Below, piece after piece: positions 17,616-25,888 of a stretch of 64,000 nt of DNA. The notes under the pieces were generated by a model. That model saw nothing but the letters and a program-made list of their open reading frames with translations. It was not told the DNA's origin and searched no databases. Both the position numbers and the translations under genes were made by a program. Source of the stretch: Acidobacteriota bacterium (GTDB taxonomy: Bacteria > Acidobacteriota > Blastocatellia > UBA7656); the NCBI GenBank assembly GCA_038040445.1, contig JBBPIG010000013.1, positions 1-64,000 of the forward strand, written 5' to 3'. Each line of letters starts with the position of its first letter. Within the stretch, counting starts at the first letter, position 1.

Positions 17616-18998
17616 ATGCGAGCCCACATAGTCACATTCGGCTGCCAAATGAACGAGTACGACACGCACGCCATCCAGTCGGAGCTTGCCGGTATCGGGT
17701 ATTCTTTCGTTGACAACTTCCAGGAAGCCGATCTCGTGCTCGTCAATACGTGCGCCGTTAGAGGCAAGCCGGTCGAGAAGGTTCAGTCTCTTCTGGGCGA
17801 GCTGCGAAAGGAAAAGCGCCGGCGCAAGCAACTGACCATAGGTTTGATGGGCTGTCTCGCTCAGCTTCCCGAGGGCCAGCGAATGGGCCGCAGGTTCGGC
17901 GTCGACATAATGCTCGGCCCGGGAGCGATAACCGAGATCGTTCCGGCAATCGAGCGCGGCAAGTTTCAATCATTCGAGTTCAAACGCGAGCTGCAGTTCT
18001 ACTCACCGCCCCCGCCAACGGGCGAGCTTAGCGCGCACCTCACGATCATGCGCGGCTGCAATCATCGATGCACCTATTGCATAGTGCCGGCAACTCGAGG
18101 CCCGGAAGTTTCGCGGCCGGCGGAAGACATCGTCAACGAAGCTCGCGCACTTAAGGAAGCAGGCGTGGTCGAAGTGAGCTTATTGGGACAGAACGTGAAC
18201 TCCTATGGAATGGTCGCGGGAACCGGGGCCAGACGAGCATTGATTCCCGGATACCCATCCTTTGCCGAGTTGCTGCGAATGGTAGGCCAGGTTGGGATTC
18301 CCCGCGTTAGATTCATCACGTCGCATCCGATTAACTTTGACGACGCCATAATCGAAGCCATTGCCGACACGCCGGCGGTAAGCCGGTTCATCCACCTGCC
18401 CGTTCAGTCAGGCTCAAACCGCGTACTCAAGCTGATGGCTCGCGAGTATACGCGCGAGTTCTACCTCGACCGGGTGCGCAAGGTGCGTGAGCTTCTGCCT
18501 GATGCGACGATATCGACCGACTTCATCGTAGGCTTCCCCGGCGAGACCGAAGAGGACTTCGAGCAGACCCTCTCGCTCTACCGCGAAGTGCGTTATGACA
18601 TGTCTTACATGTTTATCTACTCGGAGCGCGAAGGCACCCCGGCGGCGATCCACTTCGACGATATGCCGCGCAATGCGAAGGTGGAGCGCCTCACGCGGCT
18701 GATCGAGCTTTCAAAGGAAATCTCCCTCGAGCAAAACCACAAATGGATCGGGCGCCAGGTCGAGGTTCTGGTCAAGGGTCCGGCCGCGGAAGAAGGTTTT
18801 GTTCAGGGACACACACGCGGCAATCACGTAGCACTGGTCAAGGCAGATCTTGCCCCGGGCATACATCAGGTTCATATCGCGCAGGCGACGCCGAATCGGC
18901 TCTATTGCACGACCGAGTCAACCGTCCAGAGCGCGGACCTGAAACGAGCGCAACTGACTTCCACCATTTGTGAGATGAGCTTGCCGTTTAACGTCTGA
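17616..18998 (+). CDS. miaB: tRNA-2-methylthio-N6-dimethylallyladenosine synthase
   Basis: A radical-SAM methylthiotransferase that modifies A37 of tRNAs reading UNN codons. The N-terminal UPF0004 domain has the three cluster cysteines in 'FGCQMNEYD', 'LVNTCAVRGK' and 'GLMGCLAQLPEG'. The radical SAM motif is 'MRGCNHRCTYCIVP', followed by 'VSLLGQNVNSYG', and a TRAM domain lies near the C-terminus. I start at ATG 17616, where the domain begins. A GTG at 17565 is open and would add 17 residues. No strong ribosome site supports either. Confidence 0.93.
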   Translation: MRAHIVTFGCQMNEYDTHAIQSELAGIGYSFVDNFQEADLVLVNTCAVRGKPVEKVQSLLGELRKEKRRRKQLTIGLMGCLAQLPEGQRMGRRFGVDIMLGPGAITEIVPAIERGKFQSFEFKRELQFYSPPPPTGELSAHLTIMRGCNHRCTYCIVPATRGPEVSRPAEDIVNEARALKEAGVVEVSLLGQNVNSYGMVAGTGARRALIPGYPSFAELLRMVGQVGIPRVRFITSHPINFDDAIIEAIADTPAVSRFIHLPVQSGSNRVLKLMAREYTREFYLDRVRKVRELLPDATISTDFIVGFPGETEEDFEQTLSLYREVRYDMSYMFIYSEREGTPAAIHFDDMPRNAKVERLTRLIELSKEISLEQNHKWIGRQVEVLVKGPAAEEGFVQGHTRGNHVALVKADLAPGIHQVHIAQATPNRLYCTTESTVQSADLKRAQLTSTICEMSLPFNV

Positions 18999-19087
18999 TC
19001 TCGACGCCCCGTCTTGTTCGGGTCAAATCGAAGTGATATATTGAGTTGGCTACAGCAAGAGTGAATACTTTTCGATTGGAGGAAGCG

Positions 19088-19549
19088 ATGGCAGAGCATG
19101 AAGGATCGTCAGCAGCAGAAAAACTAACGTTCTTACTGATCGGCGGGGGCATAGGAGCGACGTTGGCGTTGTTGTTCGCGCCGAAAACCGGACGCGAATT
19201 GCGCGGCGACATCGCCGACTACACCAAGCGCGGCGTAGATGCCGCAGGCGAACAAGCACGCGTGATCGGTGATCGAGCGACCGAACTTTACGGTACCGCA
19301 GCCGGCAGGGCCTCCGAAGCCTACGGGACCGCCGCCGGGAAAGTCTCCGAAGCCTATGGCTCCGCCGCCGGGAAAGTCTCCGAGGCCTACGGGACCGCGC
19401 GAGAGAAGGTGGTTGCCGGCGCAGAAACGGTTTCGGAAGTTGCCGGACGCCAGAAAGAACAGATCGCAGCGGCGATTGAAGCGGGCAAGCAGGCTTACCG
19501 CGAAGAGAAACGCAAGGCTGGTGTTGCCGGCGAGGGCGAGGAAGCCTAA
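19088..19549 (+). CDS. YtxH-like envelope protein with 11-residue repeats
   Basis: 153 residues. A short N-terminal hydrophobic segment ('FLLIGGGIGATLALLFAPKT') followed by Gly-Arg-Glu-Leu is typical of YtxH/gas-vesicle-like stress proteins. The rest is a charged Ala-rich helix containing the 11-residue unit 'YGTAAGKVSEA' three times (DNA repeats at 19289-19387). GGAGG lies eight bases before the chosen ATG; the longer frame to 19046 lacks a site. Probably a small membrane-tethered amphipathic helix protein. Its role is unknown. Confidence 0.8.
   Translation: MAEHEGSSAAEKLTFLLIGGGIGATLALLFAPKTGRELRGDIADYTKRGVDAAGEQARVIGDRATELYGTAAGRASEAYGTAAGKVSEAYGSAAGKVSEAYGTAREKVVAGAETVSEVAGRQKEQIAAAIEAGKQAYREEKRKAGVAGEGEEA
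19289..19387 (+). repeat. Three 33-bp in-frame tandem repeats
   Basis: Each unit encodes Tyr-Gly-(Thr/Ser)-Ala-Ala-Gly-(Arg/Lys)-(Ala/Val)-Ser-Glu-Ala. The 11-residue period matches a right-handed coiled coil or amphipathic surface helix. Confidence 0.85.
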
Positions 19550-19596
19550 GCGAATCGCACTTGAAAGAAGCGGCGAGTTCGAAGTAACACGAGTGC

Positions 19597-19651
19597 CCAG
19601 CTCCCGAGATGTTCGGGTGCTCTCCCCGCGAGAGCTGGCGAGTGGTTTTTT
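19597..19651 (+). terminator. Possible intrinsic terminator
   Basis: CCAGCTC pairs with GAGCTGG, with a smaller CCCGA/TCGGG stem inside, and the structure is followed after six bases by TTTTTT. It lies 48 bases after the YtxH-like gene. The structure is branched, so the call is modest. Confidence 0.4.
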
Positions 19652-19750
19652 CAGGCCCGGCCTGGATCGTCAACGCCGTTTATCTGTCGTCTAACCAGAC
19701 CTTCAGGGGCTTGTCCCCTTGTGTTCAGCAGTGTTCAACAGGGAGGGCTC

Positions 19751-20344
19751 GTGGACCAGCAAAAGTTTTACATCGTCATGACGGTGGCGGCAGCGGTCAT
19801 CGTATTGAGCTTCATCGTGCAGGCGGCGATGTTCATGTTTATCTATGGTGCGATCAAGAAGTTGACCGGCATCGCTGCATCGGTCCAGGCTAAGGCCGAG
19901 CCCCTAATCGCCAAAGCCGGGCCGGTGATCGATCAGGTCCAGGGGACGATCAGCACGGTTAAAACTTCTGTGGAGCAGATCAGCACTCAAGCGAAAGATG
20001 CCTTTGAAAAGGTGACGGTCGAAACACGCGCCGTAGCCGCTGCGGTGTCGGCTTCTTCGCAAGAGATCACCAAGCTCGCGTTGCACCAGGCGGAACAAAT
20101 CTCCCAGACGATCGATTACACCAACGCCACGCTGCAGCGCCAGGTCTCCGAATTGGACCATTTGCTTTTGCGGACTCAAGATCGCTTTGAGGATACAACA
20201 AAAGAGGTGCAGGTAACCGTGCTACAGCCGATGCGCGAACTCTCGGCGATGCTTGTTGGTCTGCGGCGAATTCTCGAAACGCTGTTTGGCCGCCACCGAA
20301 AGCCGATCGACCAGGCGTATCAAGACGAGGAGATGTTCATTTAA
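19751..20344 (+). CDS. Membrane-anchored coiled-coil protein (DUF948-like)
   Basis: 197 residues. An N-terminal membrane span ('VMTVAAAVIVLSFIVQAAMFMF') is followed by a long helical region with heptad-like spacing and 'AGPVIDQVQGTISTVKTSVE', as in DUF948-type general stress proteins. I place the start at GTG 19751 because GGGAGG precedes it by seven bases; an upstream ATG lacks a site. It follows the YtxH-like gene, and YtxH and DUF948 proteins are often encoded together, which supports both calls. Confidence 0.75.
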   Translation: MDQQKFYIVMTVAAAVIVLSFIVQAAMFMFIYGAIKKLTGIAASVQAKAEPLIAKAGPVIDQVQGTISTVKTSVEQISTQAKDAFEKVTVETRAVAAAVSASSQEITKLALHQAEQISQTIDYTNATLQRQVSELDHLLLRTQDRFEDTTKEVQVTVLQPMRELSAMLVGLRRILETLFGRHRKPIDQAYQDEEMFI

Positions 20345-20403
20345 GGGCTCCTGGAAACGGCTCCAGGCGCCAGTTTCACAGGAGCTAACAACTAACTACT
20401 AAC

Positions 20404-20441
20404 AGCACCTGGTTTCCTTTCATTAGGAGCCAGGTGCTTTG
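20404..20441 (+). terminator. Intrinsic terminator
   Basis: AGCACCTGG and CCAGGTGCT form a perfect 9-bp stem around a 17-base loop, followed by TTTGC. It lies 60 bases after the coiled-coil gene and directly before a heptamer array. Confidence 0.55.
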
Positions 20442-20536
20442 CAATTTGCAATTTGCGATTTGTGATTTGTGATTTGTGGATCGCCGACGGACGATCGAGT
20501 CACAAATCGAAAATAGAAAATGGAAAATGGAAAATG
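20438..20536. repeat. Heptamer array in the ileS leader (TTTGTGA and AAAATGG words)
   Basis: The left part steps by seven bases through TTTGCAA, TTTGCAA, TTTGCGA, TTTGTGA, TTTGTGA, TTTGTGG. The right part has GTCACAAATC and then AAAATAG, AAAATGG, AAAATGG. The arms share the complementary TTTGTGAC/GTCACAAA core. It ends about eight bases before the ileS start, so any fold could affect its translation. Confidence 0.8.
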
Positions 20537-20544
20537 AGGAGAGC

Positions 20545-23526
20545 ATGGCAACCGAGGCGCCTTTCGATCTAAAAGCAACAGTGAACCTGCCGAAGACCGG
20601 CTTCGCGCAGAAGGCGAATCTCACCCAGCGCGAGCCTGAACGACTCAAGCGCTGGCAGCAAATGGACCTCTATCATGAGATTTGCCGCGCTCGCGCCGGC
20701 CGTCCCGTGTTTCTGCTGCACGATGGTCCGCCCTACGCCAACGCCGATATTCACATTGGCACGGCGATGAACAAAATCTTAAAGGACTTCATCGTCAAGT
20801 CGCACTCGATGATGGGCTACGACGCGCCCTACGTGCCCGGCTACGATTGTCACGGCTTGCCGATTGAGCTGTACGTCGATAAGAAGCTCGGCGCGAAGAA
20901 ATCTCAGATGAGTCCGGTGTCGATTCGAAAAGCATGCCGCGAGCACGCCGCCCAGGCCCTGAAGCGGCAGACGCGCGATTTCCAACGCCTGGGCGTGTTC
21001 GGCGAGTGGGACGATCCTTACCTCACGATGTCCAATGCGTATGAAGCGCAGACCGCTCGGTTGTTCGGGCGATTCGTCGGGCGAGGCTACGTTTACAAGG
21101 GAGCGCGTCCCGTCCACTGGTGCATCTACGATCAGACCGCGCTGGCCGAAGCTGAGGTTGAGTACAAGGAACACACCAGCCCATCGATCTACGTCAAGTT
21201 TCCGCTGCCAGAAAATCAGGTGCGTGAGCTTGCCTTTAAGGTCAAAGACCTAGCCTCACATGCGAGCGTTCTCCAAAATGTTGTCCGAAAGCCTGTTTTT
21301 GTTCTGATCTGGACGACAACACCGTGGACGCTTCCGGCCAACCTTGGCATCGCGGTGAATCCGAACTTCGATTACGCGGCGGTCGACGTGGGCGATGAGA
21401 TCTACATCGTCGCAAAAGATCTGGTCGAAGCTGTCGCCGAAAAATGCGGACTCGCGCCGGCGAGAATCGTCGCAAGCTTCCCCGGTTCGGCGCTCGAAGG
21501 ACTGCGTGCCGGTCACGCATGGATCGATAGGCCGTCGCTGTTGATGCTCGGCGAGCACGTGACGCTCGGCGGCGAATCCGACGCCGAATCCGAAATCGAC
21601 GTCGAGCACTCCCAAAAGAAAGGCAGCGGCAAAGCGGGGACAGGATGCGTCCACACAGCTCCAGGTCACGGCCACGACGACTTCGTTATGGGTCAGAAGT
21701 ACCGCGAGCAACTCGCTCCCGTGTACGATCAGCTTCGCGAGGCCGGAGTGCTGCCCGGGCAGATGGAGGGCGCCGAGGTTTATTGCCCGGTCGACAACGC
21801 CGGGCGCTTCACTGTTGAGGTTGAAGGTTTTGCAGGCCAATCGGTGTTCGAAGCCAACAGCCAGATCGTGGATTACTTGCGTTCGAGCGGCGCGTTGCTG
21901 TTCACCGAAGAATACCCGCATCGCTATCCGCACTGCTGGCGCTGCCACAATCCGGTTATTTTTCGCGCGACCCCGCAGTGGTTCATATCGATGGAGCGCT
22001 CGGCCGAAGACGGTCACGGCTTGCGAGCGGGCGCGCTACGCGAAGTCGAACGCGTTAACTGGATTCCGGCGTGGGGCCGAGATCGGATGCGCAACATGTT
22101 CAAGAACCGGCCCGATTGGTGCGTTTCCCGCCAGCGCGTGTGGGGCGTACCGATTCCGGCGTTCTACTGCGGGGGCTGCGGACATACGATCGCAGATGAA
22201 AGAGTCATCGATCACGTCTCGTCGATCTTCGAGAAAGAGACGGCCGATGCGTGGTACGCGCGCGAAGCGGAATACCTGTTGCCGGATGGCTTTGCCTGTC
22301 CGAACTGCGGAGGCTCGGCCTTCACCAAGGAGACGGACATCCTTGACGTGTGGTTCGACTCGGGCTCGTCTTCGATAGCGGTGCTCGAAGCAGAACGGCA
22401 TCTACCGTGGCCCGCGGACGTCTACATTGAAGGGCCCGATCAGTACCGCGGCTGGTTCAATTCATCGCTAATGGTTGGGCTCGCCGCTCACGACCAGGCT
22501 CCGTACAAGACGGTGATCACTCATGGCTGGACGGTAGACGGCGAAGGCAAAGCCATGCACAAATCCGCAGGCAACGCGATCCCGGCGGACGAAGTCGTCA
22601 CCCAGCAAGGCGCCGAAATTCTGCGGCTGTGGGTTGCGTCGTCGGACTATCAAGAGGATGTGCGCGTCTCGCCTGAGATCCTGAATCGGATGGTTGACGC
22701 TTATCGCAAGCTTCGAAACACCGCCCGATATGCGCTTGGAAATATCTCGGACTTCGATCCGGAGGGCGACCAGATAGCCGAGAGCGATATGTGGGATGTC
22801 GACCGCTGGGCACTCGCGGTCACGCGCGAAGTCACGCGGAAGGTGGTCGATTCGTACAAGCGCTTCGACTACACGACTGTGTATCATGCGCTTTACAACT
22901 TCGCGACGGTGACGCTTTCAAATGTGTACATCGACATCTTGAAAGATCGCTTGTACACGTTCGCGCCCAAGTCGGTTGGCCGCCGAAGCGCGCAGACGGC
23001 GCTGTACCGGATCGTAGATTCGTTGACGCGTCTGCTCGCTCCGATTCTGTGCTTCACAGCGGACGAGATTTGGGAGGCACTGCCTGGCGCGCGCGAAGCG
23101 TCCGTACACTTGGCGGAGTTTCCGGATGGATCGGCGCACGAAGGCGACGAGGAATTACTAAGAGAATGGGAGCTAGGAGGAGGCGGATTGTTGTACGTTC
23201 GATGGTTGGTGCAGCAAGAACTTGAGAGAATGCGTGGTCTTAAGGTTATAGGCGCCTCGCTCGATGCTAAAGTAACAATTGAGACTCAAGCTGATCAGCA
23301 TAGGCTGCTGAAGAAATACGAGAAAGACTTGCCCTCGATCTTTATCGTATCTGCTGTCTCGCTAAAAGAAGATGAGGCGCCTGCAATTGGAGTTAGGGTC
23401 GAGCACGCAGAAGGCCAGAAGTGCGAGCGTTGCTGGAACTGGTCCGAAACAGTCGGCAAAGATGCACGCGTTCCAGCGGTCGATGCCCGTTGCATTCGTC
23501 AGTTGGAGGAGGGATGGGGATTATGA
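20545..23526 (+). CDS. ileS: Isoleucyl-tRNA synthetase
   Basis: 993 residues from ATG 20545, which has GAGGAG upstream. The longer frame runs through repeat DNA. Class Ia motifs: the HIGH box reads 'HIGTAMNKILKD', and the KMSKS loop reads 'KAMHKSAGN'. The tRNA anticodon domain follows 'VDRWALAVTREVTRKVVDSY'. The C-terminal zinc site keeps 'CERCWNWSE', but the second pair, usually CxxC, is 'ARCIRQLEE', so one ligand seems lost or moved. Its stop overlaps the antitoxin start (ATGA). Confidence 0.96.
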   Translation: MATEAPFDLKATVNLPKTGFAQKANLTQREPERLKRWQQMDLYHEICRARAGRPVFLLHDGPPYANADIHIGTAMNKILKDFIVKSHSMMGYDAPYVPGYDCHGLPIELYVDKKLGAKKSQMSPVSIRKACREHAAQALKRQTRDFQRLGVFGEWDDPYLTMSNAYEAQTARLFGRFVGRGYVYKGARPVHWCIYDQTALAEAEVEYKEHTSPSIYVKFPLPENQVRELAFKVKDLASHASVLQNVVRKPVFVLIWTTTPWTLPANLGIAVNPNFDYAAVDVGDEIYIVAKDLVEAVAEKCGLAPARIVASFPGSALEGLRAGHAWIDRPSLLMLGEHVTLGGESDAESEIDVEHSQKKGSGKAGTGCVHTAPGHGHDDFVMGQKYREQLAPVYDQLREAGVLPGQMEGAEVYCPVDNAGRFTVEVEGFAGQSVFEANSQIVDYLRSSGALLFTEEYPHRYPHCWRCHNPVIFRATPQWFISMERSAEDGHGLRAGALREVERVNWIPAWGRDRMRNMFKNRPDWCVSRQRVWGVPIPAFYCGGCGHTIADERVIDHVSSIFEKETADAWYAREAEYLLPDGFACPNCGGSAFTKETDILDVWFDSGSSSIAVLEAERHLPWPADVYIEGPDQYRGWFNSSLMVGLAAHDQAPYKTVITHGWTVDGEGKAMHKSAGNAIPADEVVTQQGAEILRLWVASSDYQEDVRVSPEILNRMVDAYRKLRNTARYALGNISDFDPEGDQIAESDMWDVDRWALAVTREVTRKVVDSYKRFDYTTVYHALYNFATVTLSNVYIDILKDRLYTFAPKSVGRRSAQTALYRIVDSLTRLLAPILCFTADEIWEALPGAREASVHLAEFPDGSAHEGDEELLREWELGGGGLLYVRWLVQQELERMRGLKVIGASLDAKVTIETQADQHRLLKKYEKDLPSIFIVSAVSLKEDEAPAIGVRVEHAEGQKCERCWNWSETVGKDARVPAVDARCIRQLEEGWGL

Positions 23527-23792
23527 CAACCTCAAGTCTTAATCGACTAATCGAAGAAGTGAAGACGCTAACGCCGGATGAGCAGCGAAGTCTGCGCGAC
23601 ATGGTCGATGAGTTGCTCGTGAAAAGTGCGCCAACGATGACTGAAGAGGAATTCGAGCAGCATCTCCTGAAGAAAGGCGTCATCAGCCGAATTCCTCCTC
23701 GCATACGGGATGCGAGCTTCTACGCGAACCGAAAGCTGATAGAGGTAGAAGGCAAACCTGTATCCGAGATCATCATCGAGGAGCGGCGGTAG
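23523..23792 (+). CDS. Putative antitoxin of a PIN-domain toxin
   Basis: 89 residues. The start ATG overlaps the ileS stop by four bases. The protein is charged and helical ('LNRLIEEVKTLTPDEQRSL'), with a C-terminal tail 'GKPVSEIIIEERR'. Such tails bind and block PIN toxins. The toxin gene follows immediately. The N-terminal part resembles VapB/DUF2281-like antitoxins, but I cannot name the family firmly. The placement makes it co-transcribed with ileS. Confidence 0.75.
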   Translation: MTTSSLNRLIEEVKTLTPDEQRSLRDMVDELLVKSAPTMTEEEFEQHLLKKGVISRIPPRIRDASFYANRKLIEVEGKPVSEIIIEERR

Positions 23793-24257
23793 GTGGCTGC
23801 GTACTTCTTTGACAGTAGCGCAATTGTAAAACGCTACTTGATTGAAGCCGGAAGCGGCTGGGTCACCAGCATTGCCGACCTTGCTGCCGGCAACGAGATT
23901 TATCTCGCCCGTGTTACGTTGGTAGAAGTGATCTCGGCCATAACGCGCAAGACTCGCAGTTCGGGGCTTTCGGCGGGCGGGGCGGGCAAAGCGATTTCTG
24001 ACTTTCGGGATGATTTCGCAAATGAGTATTCGGTAATCGAACTGACCCCAAGCCTCATTGAATGGGCAGCGGAATTGGCTGAAACGCATGCATTGCGCGC
24101 TTATGATGCAGTTCAGTTGTCGGCCGCGTTGCAAATCGATGCCGAGATGAAGGCAGCAGGAGCGTCTCCGATTACTCTGGCCTCTGCCGATGGTCCTCTG
24201 AACACTGCCGCGATCGCTGAAGGGCTTGCGGTAGACGACCCGAACACTCATCCTTAG
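23793..24257 (+). CDS. PIN-domain ribonuclease toxin (VapC-like)
   Basis: 154 residues, GTG start right after the antitoxin stop. The PIN acidic residues are visible in order: Asp in 'YFFDSSAIVKRY', Glu in 'VTLVEVISAI', Asp in 'RAYDAVQLSAAL', and Asp in 'LASADGPLN'. The family cleaves RNA, often tRNA or rRNA. The gene sits between ileS and lspA, an unusual insertion site in an essential-gene run. Confidence 0.88.
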   Translation: MAAYFFDSSAIVKRYLIEAGSGWVTSIADLAAGNEIYLARVTLVEVISAITRKTRSSGLSAGGAGKAISDFRDDFANEYSVIELTPSLIEWAAELAETHALRAYDAVQLSAALQIDAEMKAAGASPITLASADGPLNTAAIAEGLAVDDPNTHP

Positions 24258-24276
24258 ACGCAGGAGCAAAACCTTG

Positions 24277-24828
24277 ATGAGTTCAGACGCAGTAGCCACC
24301 AAAGCCAGCACGATGAAGCTCTGGTATTTGATCATCGCCGCGCTGGTGATGTTCCTCGATCAATTCACCAAGTACTGGGTCTCAGTCAAGCTTCGCGAAG
24401 GCGATGAGATCGACGTCATTCCAGGCTTCTTCAAGCTCAGCTATACCGAGAATCCGGGCATCGCGTTTGGGATGCTCAACAATGGCAACGTGAAATGGTT
24501 GCTGGTCAGCGTCTCGGTAGCCGCGATATTGGTAGTGGTTTATTACATGATGCGCACTCCGGCTTCAAACCGCTTGCTGCTGTCGTCGCTGGCGCTGCTT
24601 GCCGCGGGAATATGCGGCAATCTGATCGATCGCGTTCGATTGGGCCGGGTTATTGACTTCATCCTGCTTTATTACAAGGACTATCAGTGGCCGGTGTTCA
24701 ACGTCGCGGATACGGCGATAACGATAGGCGCAGCGTTGATGGCAATCGAGCTGTTCCTGGCGCCGCAGGCGGAACGGCCAACGATAGTGGAGCCGGCCGA
24801 AGCTCCGAATGTTGAGAGTAGTCCGTAG
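24277..24828 (+). CDS. lspA: Lipoprotein signal peptidase (signal peptidase II)
   Basis: Inner-membrane aspartyl protease that removes signal peptides from prolipoproteins after Lgt has added diacylglycerol. 183 residues, four membrane spans. The catalytic aspartates are in 'GNLIDRVRLGRVIDFI' and 'FNVADTAITIG', and 'YTENPGIAFGM' is the conserved loop. ATG 24277 is preferred to the adjacent upstream TTG. The last codons and stop lie inside a heptamer array. lgt follows. Confidence 0.94.
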   Translation: MSSDAVATKASTMKLWYLIIAALVMFLDQFTKYWVSVKLREGDEIDVIPGFFKLSYTENPGIAFGMLNNGNVKWLLVSVSVAAILVVVYYMMRTPASNRLLLSSLALLAAGICGNLIDRVRLGRVIDFILLYYKDYQWPVFNVADTAITIGAALMAIELFLAPQAERPTIVEPAEAPNVESSP

Positions 24829-24966
24829 TCCGTAGTCCGTAGTCCGTAGTCAGTAGTCAGTAGCTCTTCGATGCGAGTTGATGGCGAGAGAGCCATTGAC
24901 TACTACGTACTACGTACTACGGACTACGGGCTACTGACTACGGACCACGGACTACGGACTACGGAC
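24820..24966. repeat. Heptamer array, AGTCCGT word, overlapping the lspA stop
   Basis: The left arm is four near-perfect copies of AGTCCGT, then AGTCAGT variants. The right arm is TACTACG twice and then GACTACG repeats. A 30- to 40-base unrelated centre separates the arms. The first copy encodes the final Ser-Pro and stop codon of lspA. The array ends seven bases before the lgt start codon. Confidence 0.9.
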
Positions 24967-24972
24967 TAATTA

Positions 24973-25794
24973 ATGTTCCCAGAACTATTCAGGATACCGG
25001 GGCTCGGCATTCCCATTGCGACATACGGCGTTCTGCTGGCAATAGCCTTCATCGCAGCGCTGTGGCTGACGGCCCAGCTCGCGGCGCGCGACGGTTTGCC
25101 TAAAGATCGGATCTACGATCTTGGGCTTTACATTCTCGCTTGCTCGCTTATCGGGTCGAAAGTGCTGATGGTGATCATCGAGTGGAACGAGTATCGCGGC
25201 GAGTGGCGGCGAATGCTCTCGTTCGATCTGTGGCGTTCGGGTGGCGTGTACTACGGTGGATTCTTGGTCGCGCTGCTTGTGAGCGTAATCCTGATGCGGC
25301 GATGGCGATTGCCCTGGCGTAAGACCTCTGACGCGTTTGCTCCCGGGGTTGCGCTCGGGCATGCGATCGGCAGGCTAGGCTGCTTTTCAGCCGGCTGTTG
25401 CTGGGGCAAGCCCACCACCTCCTGGATAGGTATGCGGTTCAGCGAAAAAGCGAGCGAACTGACAGGCGTGCCGACTGATTCCGCGCTCGTGCCGACTCAG
25501 TTGATTGAAGCGGCGGTGAACTTTGCGATCTTTGGCTTTTTGATGTGGCTGCGAAAGCGGCGCGCGTTCGACGGTCAAATAATCTATTCGTATATGATCA
25601 TCTATGGGGTCGCGCGATTTACTATCGAGTTCTGGCGCGACGATCCACGCGGTCAGGTCCTCGGGCTGTCGACCTCTCAGGTCATCTCGATTATCATGTT
25701 CGCGCTCGGCGTTGCTATGACACTTTATTATTGGCGGCGCCGTTCGAGTCAGAGCGTTGCTCACGGCCAGGATGTCGCAGCTCAGGCTTCGTAA
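24973..25794 (+). CDS. lgt: Prolipoprotein diacylglyceryl transferase
   Basis: It moves diacylglycerol from phosphatidylglycerol to the lipobox cysteine, the step before LspA. 273 residues with seven spans. Conserved 'SGGVYYGGFLVALLV', the signature 'HAIGRLGCFSAGCCWGKPT', and 'RFTIEFWRDDPRG' near the end are all present. No ribosome site is seen; the heptamer array lies immediately upstream. The lspA-lgt-rluD order suggests an operon. Confidence 0.95.
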   Translation: MFPELFRIPGLGIPIATYGVLLAIAFIAALWLTAQLAARDGLPKDRIYDLGLYILACSLIGSKVLMVIIEWNEYRGEWRRMLSFDLWRSGGVYYGGFLVALLVSVILMRRWRLPWRKTSDAFAPGVALGHAIGRLGCFSAGCCWGKPTTSWIGMRFSEKASELTGVPTDSALVPTQLIEAAVNFAIFGFLMWLRKRRAFDGQIIYSYMIIYGVARFTIEFWRDDPRGQVLGLSTSQVISIIMFALGVAMTLYYWRRRSSQSVAHGQDVAAQAS

Positions 25795-25805
25795 GTTACT
25801 TTCAA

Positions 25806-25879
25806 TGGCGGCCCTCTGTGGGCCGCTTACCGCGCGAGACTAAACCAACGAGGGGCGGCCACGGAGGGCCGGCCTTACA
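25806..25879. repeat. Dispersed inverted repeat (family C)
   Basis: GGCGGCCCTCTGTGGGCCGC and AGGGGCGGCCACGGAGGGCC are near-complementary arms with about 35 bases between. It lies between lgt and the rluD-type gene. Confidence 0.65.
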
Positions 25880-25888
25880 TGCTTTCTT

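Noticed and set aside
24820-24966. CRISPR array
   Set aside because: The repeats are only seven bases with no spacers, arms are inverted, and no cas gene is near.
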